A DNA stretch of 64,000 nucleotides from positions 1-64,000 of the forward strand of contig NZ_SACM01000006.1 of assembly GCF_004004565.1 (NCBI RefSeq), written 5' to 3'. Position numbers and translations under genes: made by a program. Source of the stretch: Inhella crocodyli. Lineage in GTDB: Bacteria; Pseudomonadota; Gammaproteobacteria; Burkholderiales; Burkholderiaceae_C. The notes under the pieces were generated by a model. That model had not been told where the DNA came from. It ran no database searches and saw only the letters and a program-made list of their open reading frames with translations. Below are positions 25,591 to 35,573 of the stretch, piece by piece. Each line of letters starts with the position of its first letter. Within the stretch, counting starts at the first letter, position 1.

Positions 25591-27849
25591 ATGAGCTTTC
25601 TGGACAAGATGAAAAACACTGGCACCGGCGCCGACTCCACGCAGCAGGACGCCCGTGACAGCGTCTACGAAGCCGTTCAACTCGACCCTCAGGGCGCCGA
25701 CACGACCGCGGCCCCCACCACCCAGATCCAGGACAGCCAGCTGACGGCCGGTGCCGACAGCACGCTGACGAGCACGGTTTACTCCACGATGGAGCCTCTG
25801 CCCGTGAAGGTGGGCGACCGCACCGTGAGTTGGCAGAAGGTTTACTTGGGCGTGGGCATCGGCGGCCTGGTCGGCACGCTGCTGATGGTGGCCATGACCA
25901 TTTGGCTGGCCGATCGCAGTGCGCAGCAGGTGCGGGCAGCCGGTCAGGCGCTCACGCAGTCGCAGCGTTTGGCCAAGGCCACGTCGACGGCCATGGTGGG
26001 CAATCCCGTGTCGTTCTCGGAACTGCGCGAGAGCTTGGGCATCCTGACTGGGGTGACCCGCAACCTGTCTTCGGGCGACGGCAAATTGGCCCGCGCACCG
26101 GGCAAGGTGCGTGATGCGCTCGATCCGCTGATGCCCATGGTCGACAAGGCCGAGAAGAGCGTGAAGGCCGTGCTGGAGCAGGAAAAGGTGCTGACCCAGG
26201 TGGGCCAGTCGCTGCGCGCGATCAACCGCCAATCCTCGGACTTGCTGGAATCGGCCGAAGCCGTGGCCTCGCATGCCTTGCAAACGGGGGGATCGGCCAC
26301 CGAAATTGCCGCCACCGGTCAATTGGTGATGCTGACCCAGCGCATCGGCAAGAGCGCCAGCGAGTTCCTGACGCAAGAGGGTGTGAGCCCCGAGGCCGTG
26401 TTCTTGCTGGGCAACGACTTGAACGCGTTCAAAGCCATCGCCGAAGGCTTGCTCAACGGCAGCCGCGAATTGAACTTGCCGGCCGCGCGCGATGGCACGG
26501 CCCGCGAGAACCTGAAGAAGCTGCTGGTCAACTTCGAAAGCACCCGCGAACAGGCCGGTGCCGTGTTGAACAACTTGAGCGGCTTGGTGGCGGCGCGCGA
26601 AGCGGCCAACGACATCCTCAAGGACTCTGAGCCGCTGCGCAAAGGCCTGGACGACGTGGGTCAGAAGCTCGACGAAGCCAGCGGCTTGTCTTGGTGGCAA
26701 GGCCTGTTGTTCTTGGCGTCCTTGGGCGCCTTGGTGTACGGCGGCTACGGCTTGTTCCGACTCTTCATTTCGAGCCAACAACGCCGCGCCCAAAAGGCGG
26801 AAGAAGACCGCCGCCAGGCCCAAGCGCAGGAACTGGAAGCCAAGCGCGTCAACGACGCCAACCAGGCCGCCATTCTTCGCTTGATGAACGAGCTGCAGGC
26901 GGTGGCCGAAGGCGACTTGACGCAACAAGCGACGGTGACGGAAGACATCACGGGGGCCATCGCCGACTCGGTGAACTACACCGTGGAAGAGCTGCGCAAC
27001 CTCGTCGGCCAGGTGCAGGCCACGGCCGCGCGGGTGACGGAGACCACCGGCCAAGTCGACCAAACCTCGACCGAGCTGCTGGCCGCTTCGACCGAGCAGC
27101 TGCGTGAGATTCGTGCCACGGGCGACGCGGTGTTGCAGATGGCCGGCCGAATCAACGAAGTGTCGACGCAGGCCGAAGACGTGGCCGACGTGGCCCGCAA
27201 ATCGCGTGAAGCCGCCGAACAGGGCAAGAGCGCGATGCAGAACAACCGCGAAGGTATGAACGCCATTCGCGACCAGATCCAGGAAACCTCCAAGCGCATC
27301 AAGCGGCTGGGCGAGTCGTCGCAGGAGATTGGCGAGATCACGGAGCTGATTTCGGACATTACCGAACAAACCAACGTGCTGGCCTTGAACGCCGCCATCC
27401 AGGCCGCCTCGGCCGGTGACGCTGGCCGCGGTTTCTCCGTGGTGGCCGAAGAAGTGCAGCGACTGGCCGAACGCTCGGCCGACGCGACGCGTCGAATCGC
27501 GGCGCTGGTGAAGGCCATTCAGACCGACACCCAAGACGCCGTGGCCGCCATGGAGCGCTCGACCTCGGGGGTGGTGGAGGGCACGAAGCTGTCCGACGCC
27601 GCCGGTCAGGCCCTGGACGAGATCGACGCCGTGGCCCGCCAGCTGGACGAGATGGTGGCCAACATCACGAACCGCGCGAAGCAGGAAGCCACGTCCGCCA
27701 ACGACGTGGCCGCCAACATCCAACATATCTTTGCCGTGACCGAACAGACCTCCGAGGGCACGCGTTCGACGGCCAAGATGGTGCACGAACTGTCCCGTTC
27801 GGCCGACGCGCTGAAAACTTCGGTGGCCCGATTCAAGGTTGGCGCTTAA
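25591..27849 (+). CDS. pilJ: Type IV pilus chemoreceptor PilJ
   Basis: A 752-residue receptor. It has an unusually long soluble N-terminus (about 84 residues, rich in Asp, Thr and Gln), a membrane segment at about 85-106, a helical periplasmic PilJ domain and a second membrane segment at about 368-392. A HAMP region and a signalling hairpin with tip [19 protein letters not shown] follow. The ATG at 25591 has GAGGGA upstream; an in-frame TTG at 25564 is less likely. Homologues sense pilus or surface state. Confidence 0.94.
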   Translation: MSFLDKMKNTGTGADSTQQDARDSVYEAVQLDPQGADTTAAPTTQIQDSQLTAGADSTLTSTVYSTMEPLPVKVGDRTVSWQKVYLGVGIGGLVGTLLMVAMTIWLADRSAQQVRAAGQALTQSQRLAKATSTAMVGNPVSFSELRESLGILTGVTRNLSSGDGKLARAPGKVRDALDPLMPMVDKAEKSVKAVLEQEKVLTQVGQSLRAINRQSSDLLESAEAVASHALQTGGSATEIAATGQLVMLTQRIGKSASEFLTQEGVSPEAVFLLGNDLNAFKAIAEGLLNGSRELNLPAARDGTARENLKKLLVNFESTREQAGAVLNNLSGLVAAREAANDILKDSEPLRKGLDDVGQKLDEASGLSWWQGLLFLASLGALVYGGYGLFRLFISSQQRRAQKAEEDRRQAQAQELEAKRVNDANQAAILRLMNELQAVAEGDLTQQATVTEDITGAIADSVNYTVEELRNLVGQVQATAARVTETTGQVDQTSTELLAASTEQLREIRATGDAVLQMAGRINEVSTQAEDVADVARKSREAAEQGKSAMQNNREGMNAIRDQIQETSKRIKRLGESSQEIGEITELISDITEQTNVLALNAAIQAASAGDAGRGFSVVAEEVQRLAERSADATRRIAALVKAIQTDTQDAVAAMERSTSGVVEGTKLSDAAGQALDEIDAVARQLDEMVANITNRAKQEATSANDVAANIQHIFAVTEQTSEGTRSTAKMVHELSRSADALKTSVARFKVGA

Positions 27850-27876
27850 GGCCCGGCCGCTTCTCATTCGCGTTTC

Positions 27877-30800
27877 ATGACCGACCCCGTCCTCCCAACG
27901 GCCGCCCCTGACCTCACGCCCCTGGCGTGGGTGAACGAGGAGTTGCGGCGCACGCTGGAAGGCGTGCACAAGGGCTTGCGCCGCACGCTGCGCGAGTACG
28001 ACCTGCGCCAGGCCAGCAACCAACTGGACGTGGCCCAGACCCGCACGGCCCTGGGCTTGCAGGCCACGGCGATGCACCAAGCCGGTGGTGCTGTCCAGAT
28101 GGTCGGTTTGCGCGAAGGCGCCTTGGTCATGCAGGCCAACGAAGGGCTGATTCGCCGGATGGCCGACGGCGCGGCCATCACGGTGGCGCAGGTCGAGGCG
28201 ATCGAGCGCGCCGACTTCGCGGTGCTCACCTATGTGACGCGCTTGCTGGCTGGGGGGCGTCCGTCGCCATTGAGCCTGTTCTCGGTGTACCGCGCCGTGC
28301 AGGAGCTCAACCAAGCCGAACGCATTCACCCGGCAGACTTCTGGCCTGCGCATTTCGAGTGGCATGCCTTGCCGCCAGTTGCGTTGAGTGACGAGGTCCC
28401 CAGCCTGGACGCGCTGCGCACGGCCTTTGACGCCGCGTTGCTGCGACAGATGCGCCAACCCAGCCCCCAGCACGCCGGCCAACTGGCCGACCTGTGCAAA
28501 GGCTTGAGCCAGGTTTTGGCCCGTGAGCCCCTGGGCAGCTTCTGGCAGCTGGCCGCGGCCCATTACGAGGCCTTGGGTTTGGGGCTGATCGAGGCCGATG
28601 CCTTCGTCAAGCGCCTGGGTTCGCGCTTGGTGGCGCAGTTGCGCAGCCATGCCCAGGGGCACGACGACGTGTCGGAACGCCTTGTGCAGGACCTGCTGTT
28701 CTTCAATGCGCAATCGCGCGAGCCGGCGCCGGGTGCTGCGCCTTGCTTGGAAGCCGTTCGCGCCGCGTACGAATTGCGGGACCTGTCTGCGGGCGATTAC
28801 CGCGACGACAGCCTCGGGCGCGTCGACCCCAGTTGGATCGCGCAGGCGCAGCGCCGTTTGCAGGTGGCCAAGGAAGCCTGGGGCGCCAGCGCCGAGGGCG
28901 AGGCCGCCCGAGCCGCGGGCATGGAAGAGGCCTTCGGCAGCCTGAGCGAGTCCCTGACGCAGCTGTTTGCCAATGGCGAGTTGCTCGGGCAGACCTTGCA
29001 GCGAGCTGCCGTGGTCACGGCACGGGCCGGTCACCGACCGCCCGCTTCGCTGGCGATGGAAGTGGCGTCGTCCCTGCTGTACATCGATGCGGCCTTGGAA
29101 GACGCGGTGTTCGACCAGCCCGAGCAAGCCGCCCGCGTCGCTCGCTTGGCCGAGCGGGTCCAACTGGCCGCCACCGGCCAAGGCACCGACACGCTTGAGC
29201 CTTGGATGGAGGACGTGTACCGCCGCGTCAGCGACCGCCAAACCATGAGTGGCGTGGTGCAAGAACTGCGCCACAGCCTGAACGAAGTCGAACGCCTGGT
29301 CGACGAGTACTTCCGCGACCCTGCGGCGCGACGTCAGCAGCTGGTTCAAGTGCAATCGCCGCTCACGGCGATGCGGGGCGTGCTCAGCGTCTTGGGCATG
29401 CCGCAGGCCGCGATTGCTTGCGTTCGCATGCGCGACGAAGTGGATCGCTTGGCCGAGACCGAAGTCGACCCAAGCCTGCCTGGACCCCGCGCCGTCTTCG
29501 ACCGCTTGGCCTGCAACCTTGGCCAGTTGGGCTTCCTCATCGACATGCTCAACGTCCAGCCCCAACTGGCCAAGTCGATGTTCCGCTTTGACGAGGACAA
29601 AGGCGAGTTGGTGGCCGACGTGGCGCCCGAGCGCCGCACGGCCCCGCCGGCGGAACCGGCCTTGGTGGAGCAGGTGCGTGCGGCCGTCCAAGCCGCGCCA
29701 GAAGACCCGGCCGCCTTGGCCCGCGACTTGGAGCGCCTGGCCTTGCAGGCCGAGGCCGACGATCAGCCGACCTTGGCTGCCGTCACGCAAAGCGCTGCGC
29801 GCGAACTGGACATGCCGGCGCTGGACATCGCCGACTTGGACCTCCCCGACCTGGAGCTGCCGGAGCTGCCCAGCGAGGCCCTCCCGCCTATGGACGTGGA
29901 CACGGTCAGCGGCACGGAGGCCTTGACGGCTTTCCTCGATTCGCAGGTGCCTGCCGCGCCCGCCCCCGCACCCGTGGTGGCGCCGGCTCCGGTGCAAACC
30001 GACGAAGAGATCGACGAGGAGATGTTGGAAATCTTCCTCGAGGAGGCCGACGAAGTTGTGGGCAACGCCCGCGAGGCCTTGGCCGCCTTGCAGGAGGAGC
30101 CCGGCAACCGGGCCCAAGCCACCAACGCCCGCCGTGCCTTCCACACGCTCAAGGGCAGCTCGCGCATGGTCGGGCTGAATGCCTTCGGCGAGGCCGCTTG
30201 GGCCATCGAGCAGCTGTACAACAAGTTGCTGGCCGACGAAGCCCCGCTGGGCCGACCGGTCTTGGACTTCACCGCAGAGGCCTTGGACGAGCTGGCGACC
30301 TGGCGGGATGCCATCGCCGCCGGCTCTGCCGCCGCGTTCAGCCCGGACAGCCTTCGCGCCCGCGCCGATGCCCACCGCCTGGGCACGCCGCTTCCAGCCC
30401 CGGTAGATGCGCCGCCGGCCCTCGTCGTGGATGCCCCGGCGATCGAAGAGATTCCCGCCCTGGGCACGCCCGAACCCGTGGCAGCGCCGGCAGAAGCCGA
30501 ACACGCCGACACGGAGTTCAATGTCGAGCTCGCGATGGCGGCGATCGAGGCCGAACCCGAAGCGGTCTTGGCCGACGAAGAACTCTTGGACTTGGCCTCC
30601 CTCATGGAGGCCGATGCCGACGCCACGCTGCCCCTGCCGCGTCCTGGCGAGGCGGGCGACGATCACGCAGACTTCGAGAACACCCGCCCGTTCGAGATGC
30701 CCGAACCGGCAGAGACCGTTGGGACGGCCGCCGAGCCGCTGGCGTTCGTTGGGCTCGACTTGGATGCCGATGCCACCCTGGCAGAGGTGCCGCTGGACGA

Positions 30801-33800
30801 GGCGCCGATCGACATGGCGGCCTTGGACCTCACCTTGGAGACGGTGCCGGCCGAGTTGGACATGCCCATCGCGGCAGCCGTCGAGCTGGATCTGGGCATG
30901 CCCACGCCGGTCGAGGCCTTGTCGGAGCCGGAGTCGCTGCCCGACCTCCATCTCAATTTGGACGTGACCGACGAAATGTCGGCGTCCGTCGGTGCTCCGG
31001 ACGCGGCATTGCCGGTCGACGACACCCACGAATTGAGCCTGCCGGAGCCCGAGGCCCTGGCCGCCGAGCCGGTGGCCGACGCCGAGTTGGTTTTGACCCT
31101 CGACGGCGAAACCGATGTGGCGCAGGTGGCGAGCGAGCCCATCGCCGTCGACGAACCGATGGCCGAAGCGTCGCTCAGTTTTGGCGTGGCCGGCACTTCT
31201 GAGGCGCCGCCCGCTGAGCCCACCGAGGTTGCCGAAGCCCCCGCTGAGGCGATCGATGGGGAAGTCCTCCCGCAGTCGGCAGAGGACGAAGACGAAGGCT
31301 ACAAGCGCATCGGCGACCTGCGAATCAGCGAGACCCTGTACAGCATCTTCATCGGCGAGGCCGACGAGCACGTTCGGCGCCTCACGGTGGCGCTGCACGA
31401 CTGGGCGAAGGTCCACGACGAGGCGCCGCCCGCCAACAGCGAGGTCTATGCCCACGCCCTGGCCGGCAATGCCGCCACGGTCGGGTTCGACGGTCTGTCG
31501 GTCTTGGCGCGGGCGCTGGAGCATGCGTTGGGCCGCGCCCAGCATGCGCAAGGTTGGACGGGCGACGACGGCCTGCTCTTCGCGCGCGCTGCCGACGCCA
31601 TCGCACACCTGCTGCACCAGTTCGCGGCGGGCTTCTTGCAGGCGCCGGAGGGCGACTTGGTGCCTGCCCTGCAGGCCTACCAGCCGGTCATGCGGGCTGC
31701 CGAGTCCGAGCCCGAGACGGCGATGGGCGAGTTGAACGAGGTCCCGGCCGCAGCCACTTCGGTTGCTGCGTTGACCTTGCCCGACGACGACGACTTTGTG
31801 CCGGGCGAGCCCGACCAAATCGACGACGAGTTGTGGGAGATCTTCGAAGAGGAAGCGTCCGACCTGTTGCACCAGCTCCAGAGCCGCCTGCGCGACTGGA
31901 CCACGCACCCGCAAGACGTGGCCCGCGGCGACGCCTGCATGCGCACCTTGCACACGTTCAAGGGCGGCGCGCGCTTGGCCGGCGCCATGCGCCTGGGCGA
32001 GTTGGCCCACCGCTTGGAGACCGAAGTCGCGACGCTCATGGCCCTGCCCGAGCGCAGCGCCGGCGACGTGGTGCCTTTGCAGCACCGAGGCGACGACATC
32101 GATGCCGAGTTCGAGCGGCTTCGCAAGCAACTCCGTGAAGGCGTCAAGCCAGCGCCTGCTGTGGTCGCAGCCCCTGTGGCGGTCGAGCCGGTTGCCGAAG
32201 CGCCATTGCGTCGTTCGGAGCCCGAGTTGTTGGCGCCGCCGGTCGTGGAGCATCCCCCGCTGGCGCCCACCGCCGTCGACTGGTCGCAGTTCGTGGGCCA
32301 GGATGCGCGCGAATTGGAGGCGGCCGACGCGGCGCCCTTGGTCGGCGCCCAAGCCATGGTTCGCGTGCGGGCCAACTTGCTCGACCGCCTGGCCGCGCAA
32401 GCGGGCGAGGTTTCCATCCGCCGTGCGCGGATGGAGAGCGAGCTGTCGCAGATGAAGACCGCCTTGCTCGAACTCGACGACAACTTGGAGCGCCTGCGCA
32501 CCCAGTTGCGCGAGTTGGAGGTGCAGGCCGAGGCCCAGATCAGTTCGCGCCAAGAGCAGGCCAAGGCCGCCGGCAGCGACTTCGACCCCTTGGAGTTCGA
32601 CCGCTACACGCGCTTCCAAGAAGTGACGCGCATGCTGGCCGAATCGGTGAACGACGTGGCCACGGTGCAGCGCAGCTTGCAGCGCAACGTCGCGCAGGGC
32701 GAAGACGAGTTGGCGGCGCAAAGCCGACTCACGCGCGAGTTGCAGGATGACCTGCTGCGCTCTCGCATGGTGGAGTTCGATTCTTTGGCCGAGCGTTTGC
32801 ATCGCGTGGTCCGGCAGGCCGCCCGCGAGAGCGGAAAGCAAGCGCAGTTGGAGATCACCGGCGGCGCCATCGAACTGGACCGCGGCGTGCTGGAGCGCTT
32901 GATCGGCGCGTTCGAGCACCTGCTGCGCAACAGCGTCGTCCACGGCATCGAAGAGCCGGACGCGCGCAGCAAGGCCGGCAAACCCAACATGGGCACTTTG
33001 CGCGTTCGCCTCTCGCAAGAGGGCAACCAAGTGCTGATCGCCTTCAGCGACGACGGTGCCGGCTTGAACCTGGCGGGCATTCGGGAGAAGGCGGCCAAGC
33101 TGGGCCTGTTGCCCACCGACCGAGAACCCACCGAAAGCGAACTGGTGCAGATGATCTATGCGCCGGGCTTCTCGACCGCGTCCAGCGTCAGCGAGCTGGC
33201 TGGGCGGGGCGTCGGCATGGACGTCGTGCGCTCGGAAGTCAACACGCTGGGTGGCTATGTGTTGACCCGCACGCAAGCGGGCAAGGGCACCGAGTTCGAT
33301 CTGCGCGTGCCCCTGACCACCGCCTTGACCCAGGTGGTGCTGCTGCGCTGCGGGGACCTGCAGGTGGCCGTGCCGGCCAGCCTCGTCGACACGGTGCTGC
33401 GCCTGCCGAATGCCCAACTCACCAGCGCTTATGCCAGCGGGCAGTTGCAAGCCGGCAGTGCCTCGGTGCCCCTGTACTGGTTGGGCGGGCTCTTGGCGCA
33501 CGACGAGCATCCGCAACTGCATGGCAAGCACGCCGCCGTCGTGTTGGTCCATTCGGGCCCGGATCGCATCGCCATCCACGTGGACGAGGTCATCGGCAAC
33601 CAGGAAGTCGTGGTCAAGAACCTCGGCCCGCAGCTGATGCACGTCCCGGGTTTGGCTGGCATCAGCTTGCTGGCCAGTGGCTCGGTGGCCTTGATTTACA
33701 ACCCGGTGGCCTTGGCCGAGCGCTACGGTCACATCGCGGTGGCGCGCACGCACCAGGCGGACACGCCGGTGGTGGTGGTCGAAGCCAAGGTCGAAGCCCA

Positions 33801-34182
33801 AGCGCCGCTGATCATGGTGGTCGACGACTCCCTCACCGTGCGGCGTGTGTCGCAACGCTTCTTGGAGCGCGAGGGCTATCGCGTGATGCTGGCCAAGGAC
33901 GGCTTGGACGCGATGGAGCAGTTGGCCCGCGACGAGTTGCCGGACATGGTCTTGTCGGACATCGAGATGCCGCGCATGGACGGCTTCGACTTGGTCCGCA
34001 ACATCCGCGCCGACCAGCGGCTCAAGGCCTTGCCTGTGGTCATGATCACGTCTCGCATCGCCGAGAAGCATCGGGACTACGCGCAGGCATTGGGCGTGCA
34101 GGGCTACCTCGGCAAGCCTTACGATGAAGAACACCTGCTGGGCCTGATCCGCCAGCACACCCGCCACCTCGCAACGGCCTGA
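27877..34182 (+). CDS. chpA: Hybrid CheA-type kinase of the pilus chemosensory system (ChpA/PilL)
   Basis: A 2101-residue multidomain kinase. Phosphotransfer-like regions include a degenerate N-terminal one (His67), canonical Hpt at His756 (HTLKGSSRMVG), a divergent one at His1193 (HALAGNAATVG, lacking the usual lysine) and canonical Hpt at His1359 (HTFKGGARLAG). Residues about 866-1140 form a very acidic linker. Then come a dimerisation helix, the HATPase (N-box from His1681, HLLRNSVVHG), a CheW-like domain at about 1820-1955 and a C-terminal receiver with Asp2028 (LSDIEMPRMDG). It would phosphorylate PilG and PilH. The length is below the roughly 2470 residues of the Pseudomonas protein. 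Confidence 0.95.
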   Translation: MTDPVLPTAAPDLTPLAWVNEELRRTLEGVHKGLRRTLREYDLRQASNQLDVAQTRTALGLQATAMHQAGGAVQMVGLREGALVMQANEGLIRRMADGAAITVAQVEAIERADFAVLTYVTRLLAGGRPSPLSLFSVYRAVQELNQAERIHPADFWPAHFEWHALPPVALSDEVPSLDALRTAFDAALLRQMRQPSPQHAGQLADLCKGLSQVLAREPLGSFWQLAAAHYEALGLGLIEADAFVKRLGSRLVAQLRSHAQGHDDVSERLVQDLLFFNAQSREPAPGAAPCLEAVRAAYELRDLSAGDYRDDSLGRVDPSWIAQAQRRLQVAKEAWGASAEGEAARAAGMEEAFGSLSESLTQLFANGELLGQTLQRAAVVTARAGHRPPASLAMEVASSLLYIDAALEDAVFDQPEQAARVARLAERVQLAATGQGTDTLEPWMEDVYRRVSDRQTMSGVVQELRHSLNEVERLVDEYFRDPAARRQQLVQVQSPLTAMRGVLSVLGMPQAAIACVRMRDEVDRLAETEVDPSLPGPRAVFDRLACNLGQLGFLIDMLNVQPQLAKSMFRFDEDKGELVADVAPERRTAPPAEPALVEQVRAAVQAAPEDPAALARDLERLALQAEADDQPTLAAVTQSAARELDMPALDIADLDLPDLELPELPSEALPPMDVDTVSGTEALTAFLDSQVPAAPAPAPVVAPAPVQTDEEIDEEMLEIFLEEADEVVGNAREALAALQEEPGNRAQATNARRAFHTLKGSSRMVGLNAFGEAAWAIEQLYNKLLADEAPLGRPVLDFTAEALDELATWRDAIAAGSAAAFSPDSLRARADAHRLGTPLPAPVDAPPALVVDAPAIEEIPALGTPEPVAAPAEAEHADTEFNVELAMAAIEAEPEAVLADEELLDLASLMEADADATLPLPRPGEAGDDHADFENTRPFEMPEPAETVGTAAEPLAFVGLDLDADATLAEVPLDEAPIDMAALDLTLETVPAELDMPIAAAVELDLGMPTPVEALSEPESLPDLHLNLDVTDEMSASVGAPDAALPVDDTHELSLPEPEALAAEPVADAELVLTLDGETDVAQVASEPIAVDEPMAEASLSFGVAGTSEAPPAEPTEVAEAPAEAIDGEVLPQSAEDEDEGYKRIGDLRISETLYSIFIGEADEHVRRLTVALHDWAKVHDEAPPANSEVYAHALAGNAATVGFDGLSVLARALEHALGRAQHAQGWTGDDGLLFARAADAIAHLLHQFAAGFLQAPEGDLVPALQAYQPVMRAAESEPETAMGELNEVPAAATSVAALTLPDDDDFVPGEPDQIDDELWEIFEEEASDLLHQLQSRLRDWTTHPQDVARGDACMRTLHTFKGGARLAGAMRLGELAHRLETEVATLMALPERSAGDVVPLQHRGDDIDAEFERLRKQLREGVKPAPAVVAAPVAVEPVAEAPLRRSEPELLAPPVVEHPPLAPTAVDWSQFVGQDARELEAADAAPLVGAQAMVRVRANLLDRLAAQAGEVSIRRARMESELSQMKTALLELDDNLERLRTQLRELEVQAEAQISSRQEQAKAAGSDFDPLEFDRYTRFQEVTRMLAESVNDVATVQRSLQRNVAQGEDELAAQSRLTRELQDDLLRSRMVEFDSLAERLHRVVRQAARESGKQAQLEITGGAIELDRGVLERLIGAFEHLLRNSVVHGIEEPDARSKAGKPNMGTLRVRLSQEGNQVLIAFSDDGAGLNLAGIREKAAKLGLLPTDREPTESELVQMIYAPGFSTASSVSELAGRGVGMDVVRSEVNTLGGYVLTRTQAGKGTEFDLRVPLTTALTQVVLLRCGDLQVAVPASLVDTVLRLPNAQLTSAYASGQLQAGSASVPLYWLGGLLAHDEHPQLHGKHAAVVLVHSGPDRIAIHVDEVIGNQEVVVKNLGPQLMHVPGLAGISLLASGSVALIYNPVALAERYGHIAVARTHQADTPVVVVEAKVEAQAPLIMVVDDSLTVRRVSQRFLEREGYRVMLAKDGLDAMEQLARDELPDMVLSDIEMPRMDGFDLVRNIRADQRLKALPVVMITSRIAEKHRDYAQALGVQGYLGKPYDEEHLLGLIRQHTRHLATA

Positions 34183-34203
34183 CGCCAGACTCGAACCCCC
34201 CGA

Positions 34204-35238
34204 ATGGGCAACGTCGTCGAACAACTCGCGGAAATCACCGGCTACAAGGACCGGGATGTCATGGACGTCACCATGGTGGTGGCCATGCGCGACATGTTGT
34301 CCCCCCTGTCCGTCAGCATTTACAGGGCGGTGGGGGCGGGCGATGACCAACGTTGGATGACACGGGCGCGGCTGGCTGCCGACGACGCGGTGGCCACGGC
34401 CGACCCCTTGTCCACGCCGCTCACCGAGTTGCCGCCTTTGGCGCAGTTCCCGGCGCGCATGGCTTGCTTGCAAAAGCACGAACTGCGCGAGTCGGCGGCG
34501 GGCAGTGAGTTCACCTGTCACTTCCCGTTGCTCAGCGAGCACGACGGCGACGGCGTGCTGGAGATCGTCACGCGCACGCGCCTGTCACCGGCCGAGCAGC
34601 GCACGGTCAGCGCCATCGTCAAGGTCTATCACAACTTCCAGGGGCTCTTGGATTACTCCGAGCGCGACACCCTGACGGGCTTGTTGAACCGCAAGACCTT
34701 CGACGGCAGCTTTCTCAAGCTCCTCGGCGGTGGTGGGGCCCTGGCCACGGCGGTGGCGGCAGGCGACCGCCGCCACGAACCCAGCGCCTCGTACTGGCTC
34801 GGGGTGATCGACATCGACCACTTCAAGCGGGTGAACGACAACTTCGGCCACTTGATCGGGGACGAGGTCTTGCTGTTGCTGTCGCGCCTGATGCGCGCCT
34901 GCTTCCGCTACCACGACCGCTTGTACCGGTTCGGCGGCGAGGAATTCGTGGTGCTGCTGCGTGCCGACAACGTGGCCGATGCCGCAGCGGCCTTTGAGCG
35001 CCTGCGTGTGCAGTGCCGCAACTACGCCTTCCCGCAGGTCGGTCAGGTCACCCTGTCGATTGGCTTCACCGCGATCCGCATGGGCGATACCCCAGCGGGT
35101 GCCTTCGACCGCGCCGACAAGGCCGTGTACCACGCCAAACACCACGGCCGCGACCAGGTGCATGGCTTCGAACAACTGGTCACCGACGGGCACCTGCAAG
35201 AAGAAGGCGACAAGGAAAGCGACGTCGAGCTCTTCTGA
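34204..35238 (+). CDS. Diguanylate cyclase (GGDEF), last gene of the pil-chp cluster
   Basis: A 344-residue protein. The first 150 residues form an unrecognised sensory or GAF-like region without membrane segments. The cyclase domain starts at YSERDTLTGLLNRKTF, and the active site GGEEF is at 244-248. An RYHD inhibitory-site motif (235-238) sits exactly five residues before it, so feedback inhibition by c-di-GMP is expected. It starts 21 bases after chpA. The position implies that the surface-sensing Chp system feeds directly into c-di-GMP synthesis in this organism. Confidence 0.93.
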   Translation: MGNVVEQLAEITGYKDRDVMDVTMVVAMRDMLSPLSVSIYRAVGAGDDQRWMTRARLAADDAVATADPLSTPLTELPPLAQFPARMACLQKHELRESAAGSEFTCHFPLLSEHDGDGVLEIVTRTRLSPAEQRTVSAIVKVYHNFQGLLDYSERDTLTGLLNRKTFDGSFLKLLGGGGALATAVAAGDRRHEPSASYWLGVIDIDHFKRVNDNFGHLIGDEVLLLLSRLMRACFRYHDRLYRFGGEEFVVLLRADNVADAAAAFERLRVQCRNYAFPQVGQVTLSIGFTAIRMGDTPAGAFDRADKAVYHAKHHGRDQVHGFEQLVTDGHLQEEGDKESDVELF

Positions 35239-35239
35239 G

Positions 35240-35271
35240 CACTCGCGGCCGCTGAGCGGTTTCAGCGAGTG
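35240..35271. terminator. Hairpin between the convergent GGDEF gene and small gene
   Basis: Inner stem CGCTGA (35250-35255) with TCAGCG (35262-35267) is extended by CACT (35240-35243) with AGTG (35268-35271). There is no T-run on either side, so termination is uncertain. It overlaps the stop codon of the small minus-strand gene. Confidence 0.35.
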
Positions 35272-35480
35272 AGAGGGGTTTCAGCAGGTCGGCGCAATCT
35301 GAGGCGCCGTTCTCCGCCCGCCTCGAGCCAGGTCTCGAAGCGGCAGGGGCGCACCTCCAGGCCAGGCAGGATGGCGTTGGCCACGGCGGGCGGGCGAATG
35401 AGGCCGCGTTGACGCAGCACTTCCAACGCCCAAAGGGGCGCGAGGACGACGGAGCGGTGAGCGATGGGCATGACCGGCAT
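35262..35480 (-). CDS. Small protein with GLEV-F-WL-AGG motif
   Basis: A 72-residue protein I do not recognise. Its C-terminal half, GLEVRPCRFETWLEAGGERR, is clearly similar to GLEVADSSFGAWLAAGGDRR in the divergent gene at 35574-35885. No signal peptide or membrane segment is visible. ATG at 35478-35480 is used; another lies three codons in. Codon use is somewhat less GC-rich at the third position than in neighbouring genes. Resemblance to its neighbour is the main reason to regard it as real. Confidence 0.55.
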   Translation of the reverse strand: MPVMPIAHRSVVLAPLWALEVLRQRGLIRPPAVANAILPGLEVRPCRFETWLEAGGERRLRLRRPAETPLTR

Positions 35481-35509
35481 GTTCCGAGTTCAAGGCCCTG
35501 ACGGCCATC

Positions 35510-35537
35510 CCCCCCAAGGGGCCCCACCTTTGGGGGG
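35510..35537. promoter_or_regulatory. Inverted repeat between the two small divergent genes
   Basis: CCCCCCAAGG (35510-35519) and CCTTTGGGGGG (35527-35537) pair with one bulged base around a 7-base loop. The repeat lies in the 93-base region from which both small genes are read, so it could be an operator or a generic GC-rich Burkholderiales hairpin. Confidence 0.4.
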
Positions 35538-35573
35538 CTGGGAGGCGGGGTGTGCGCTGGGCACAGTGGTGCC

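Noticed and set aside
25429-34542. A 3037-codon open frame on the minus strand, antisense to pilJ-chpA-GGDEF
   Set aside because: It is the shadow of highly biased GC-rich coding on the plus strand. The product is rich in His, Arg, Gln and Val without any domain, and the plus strand encodes complete known proteins.
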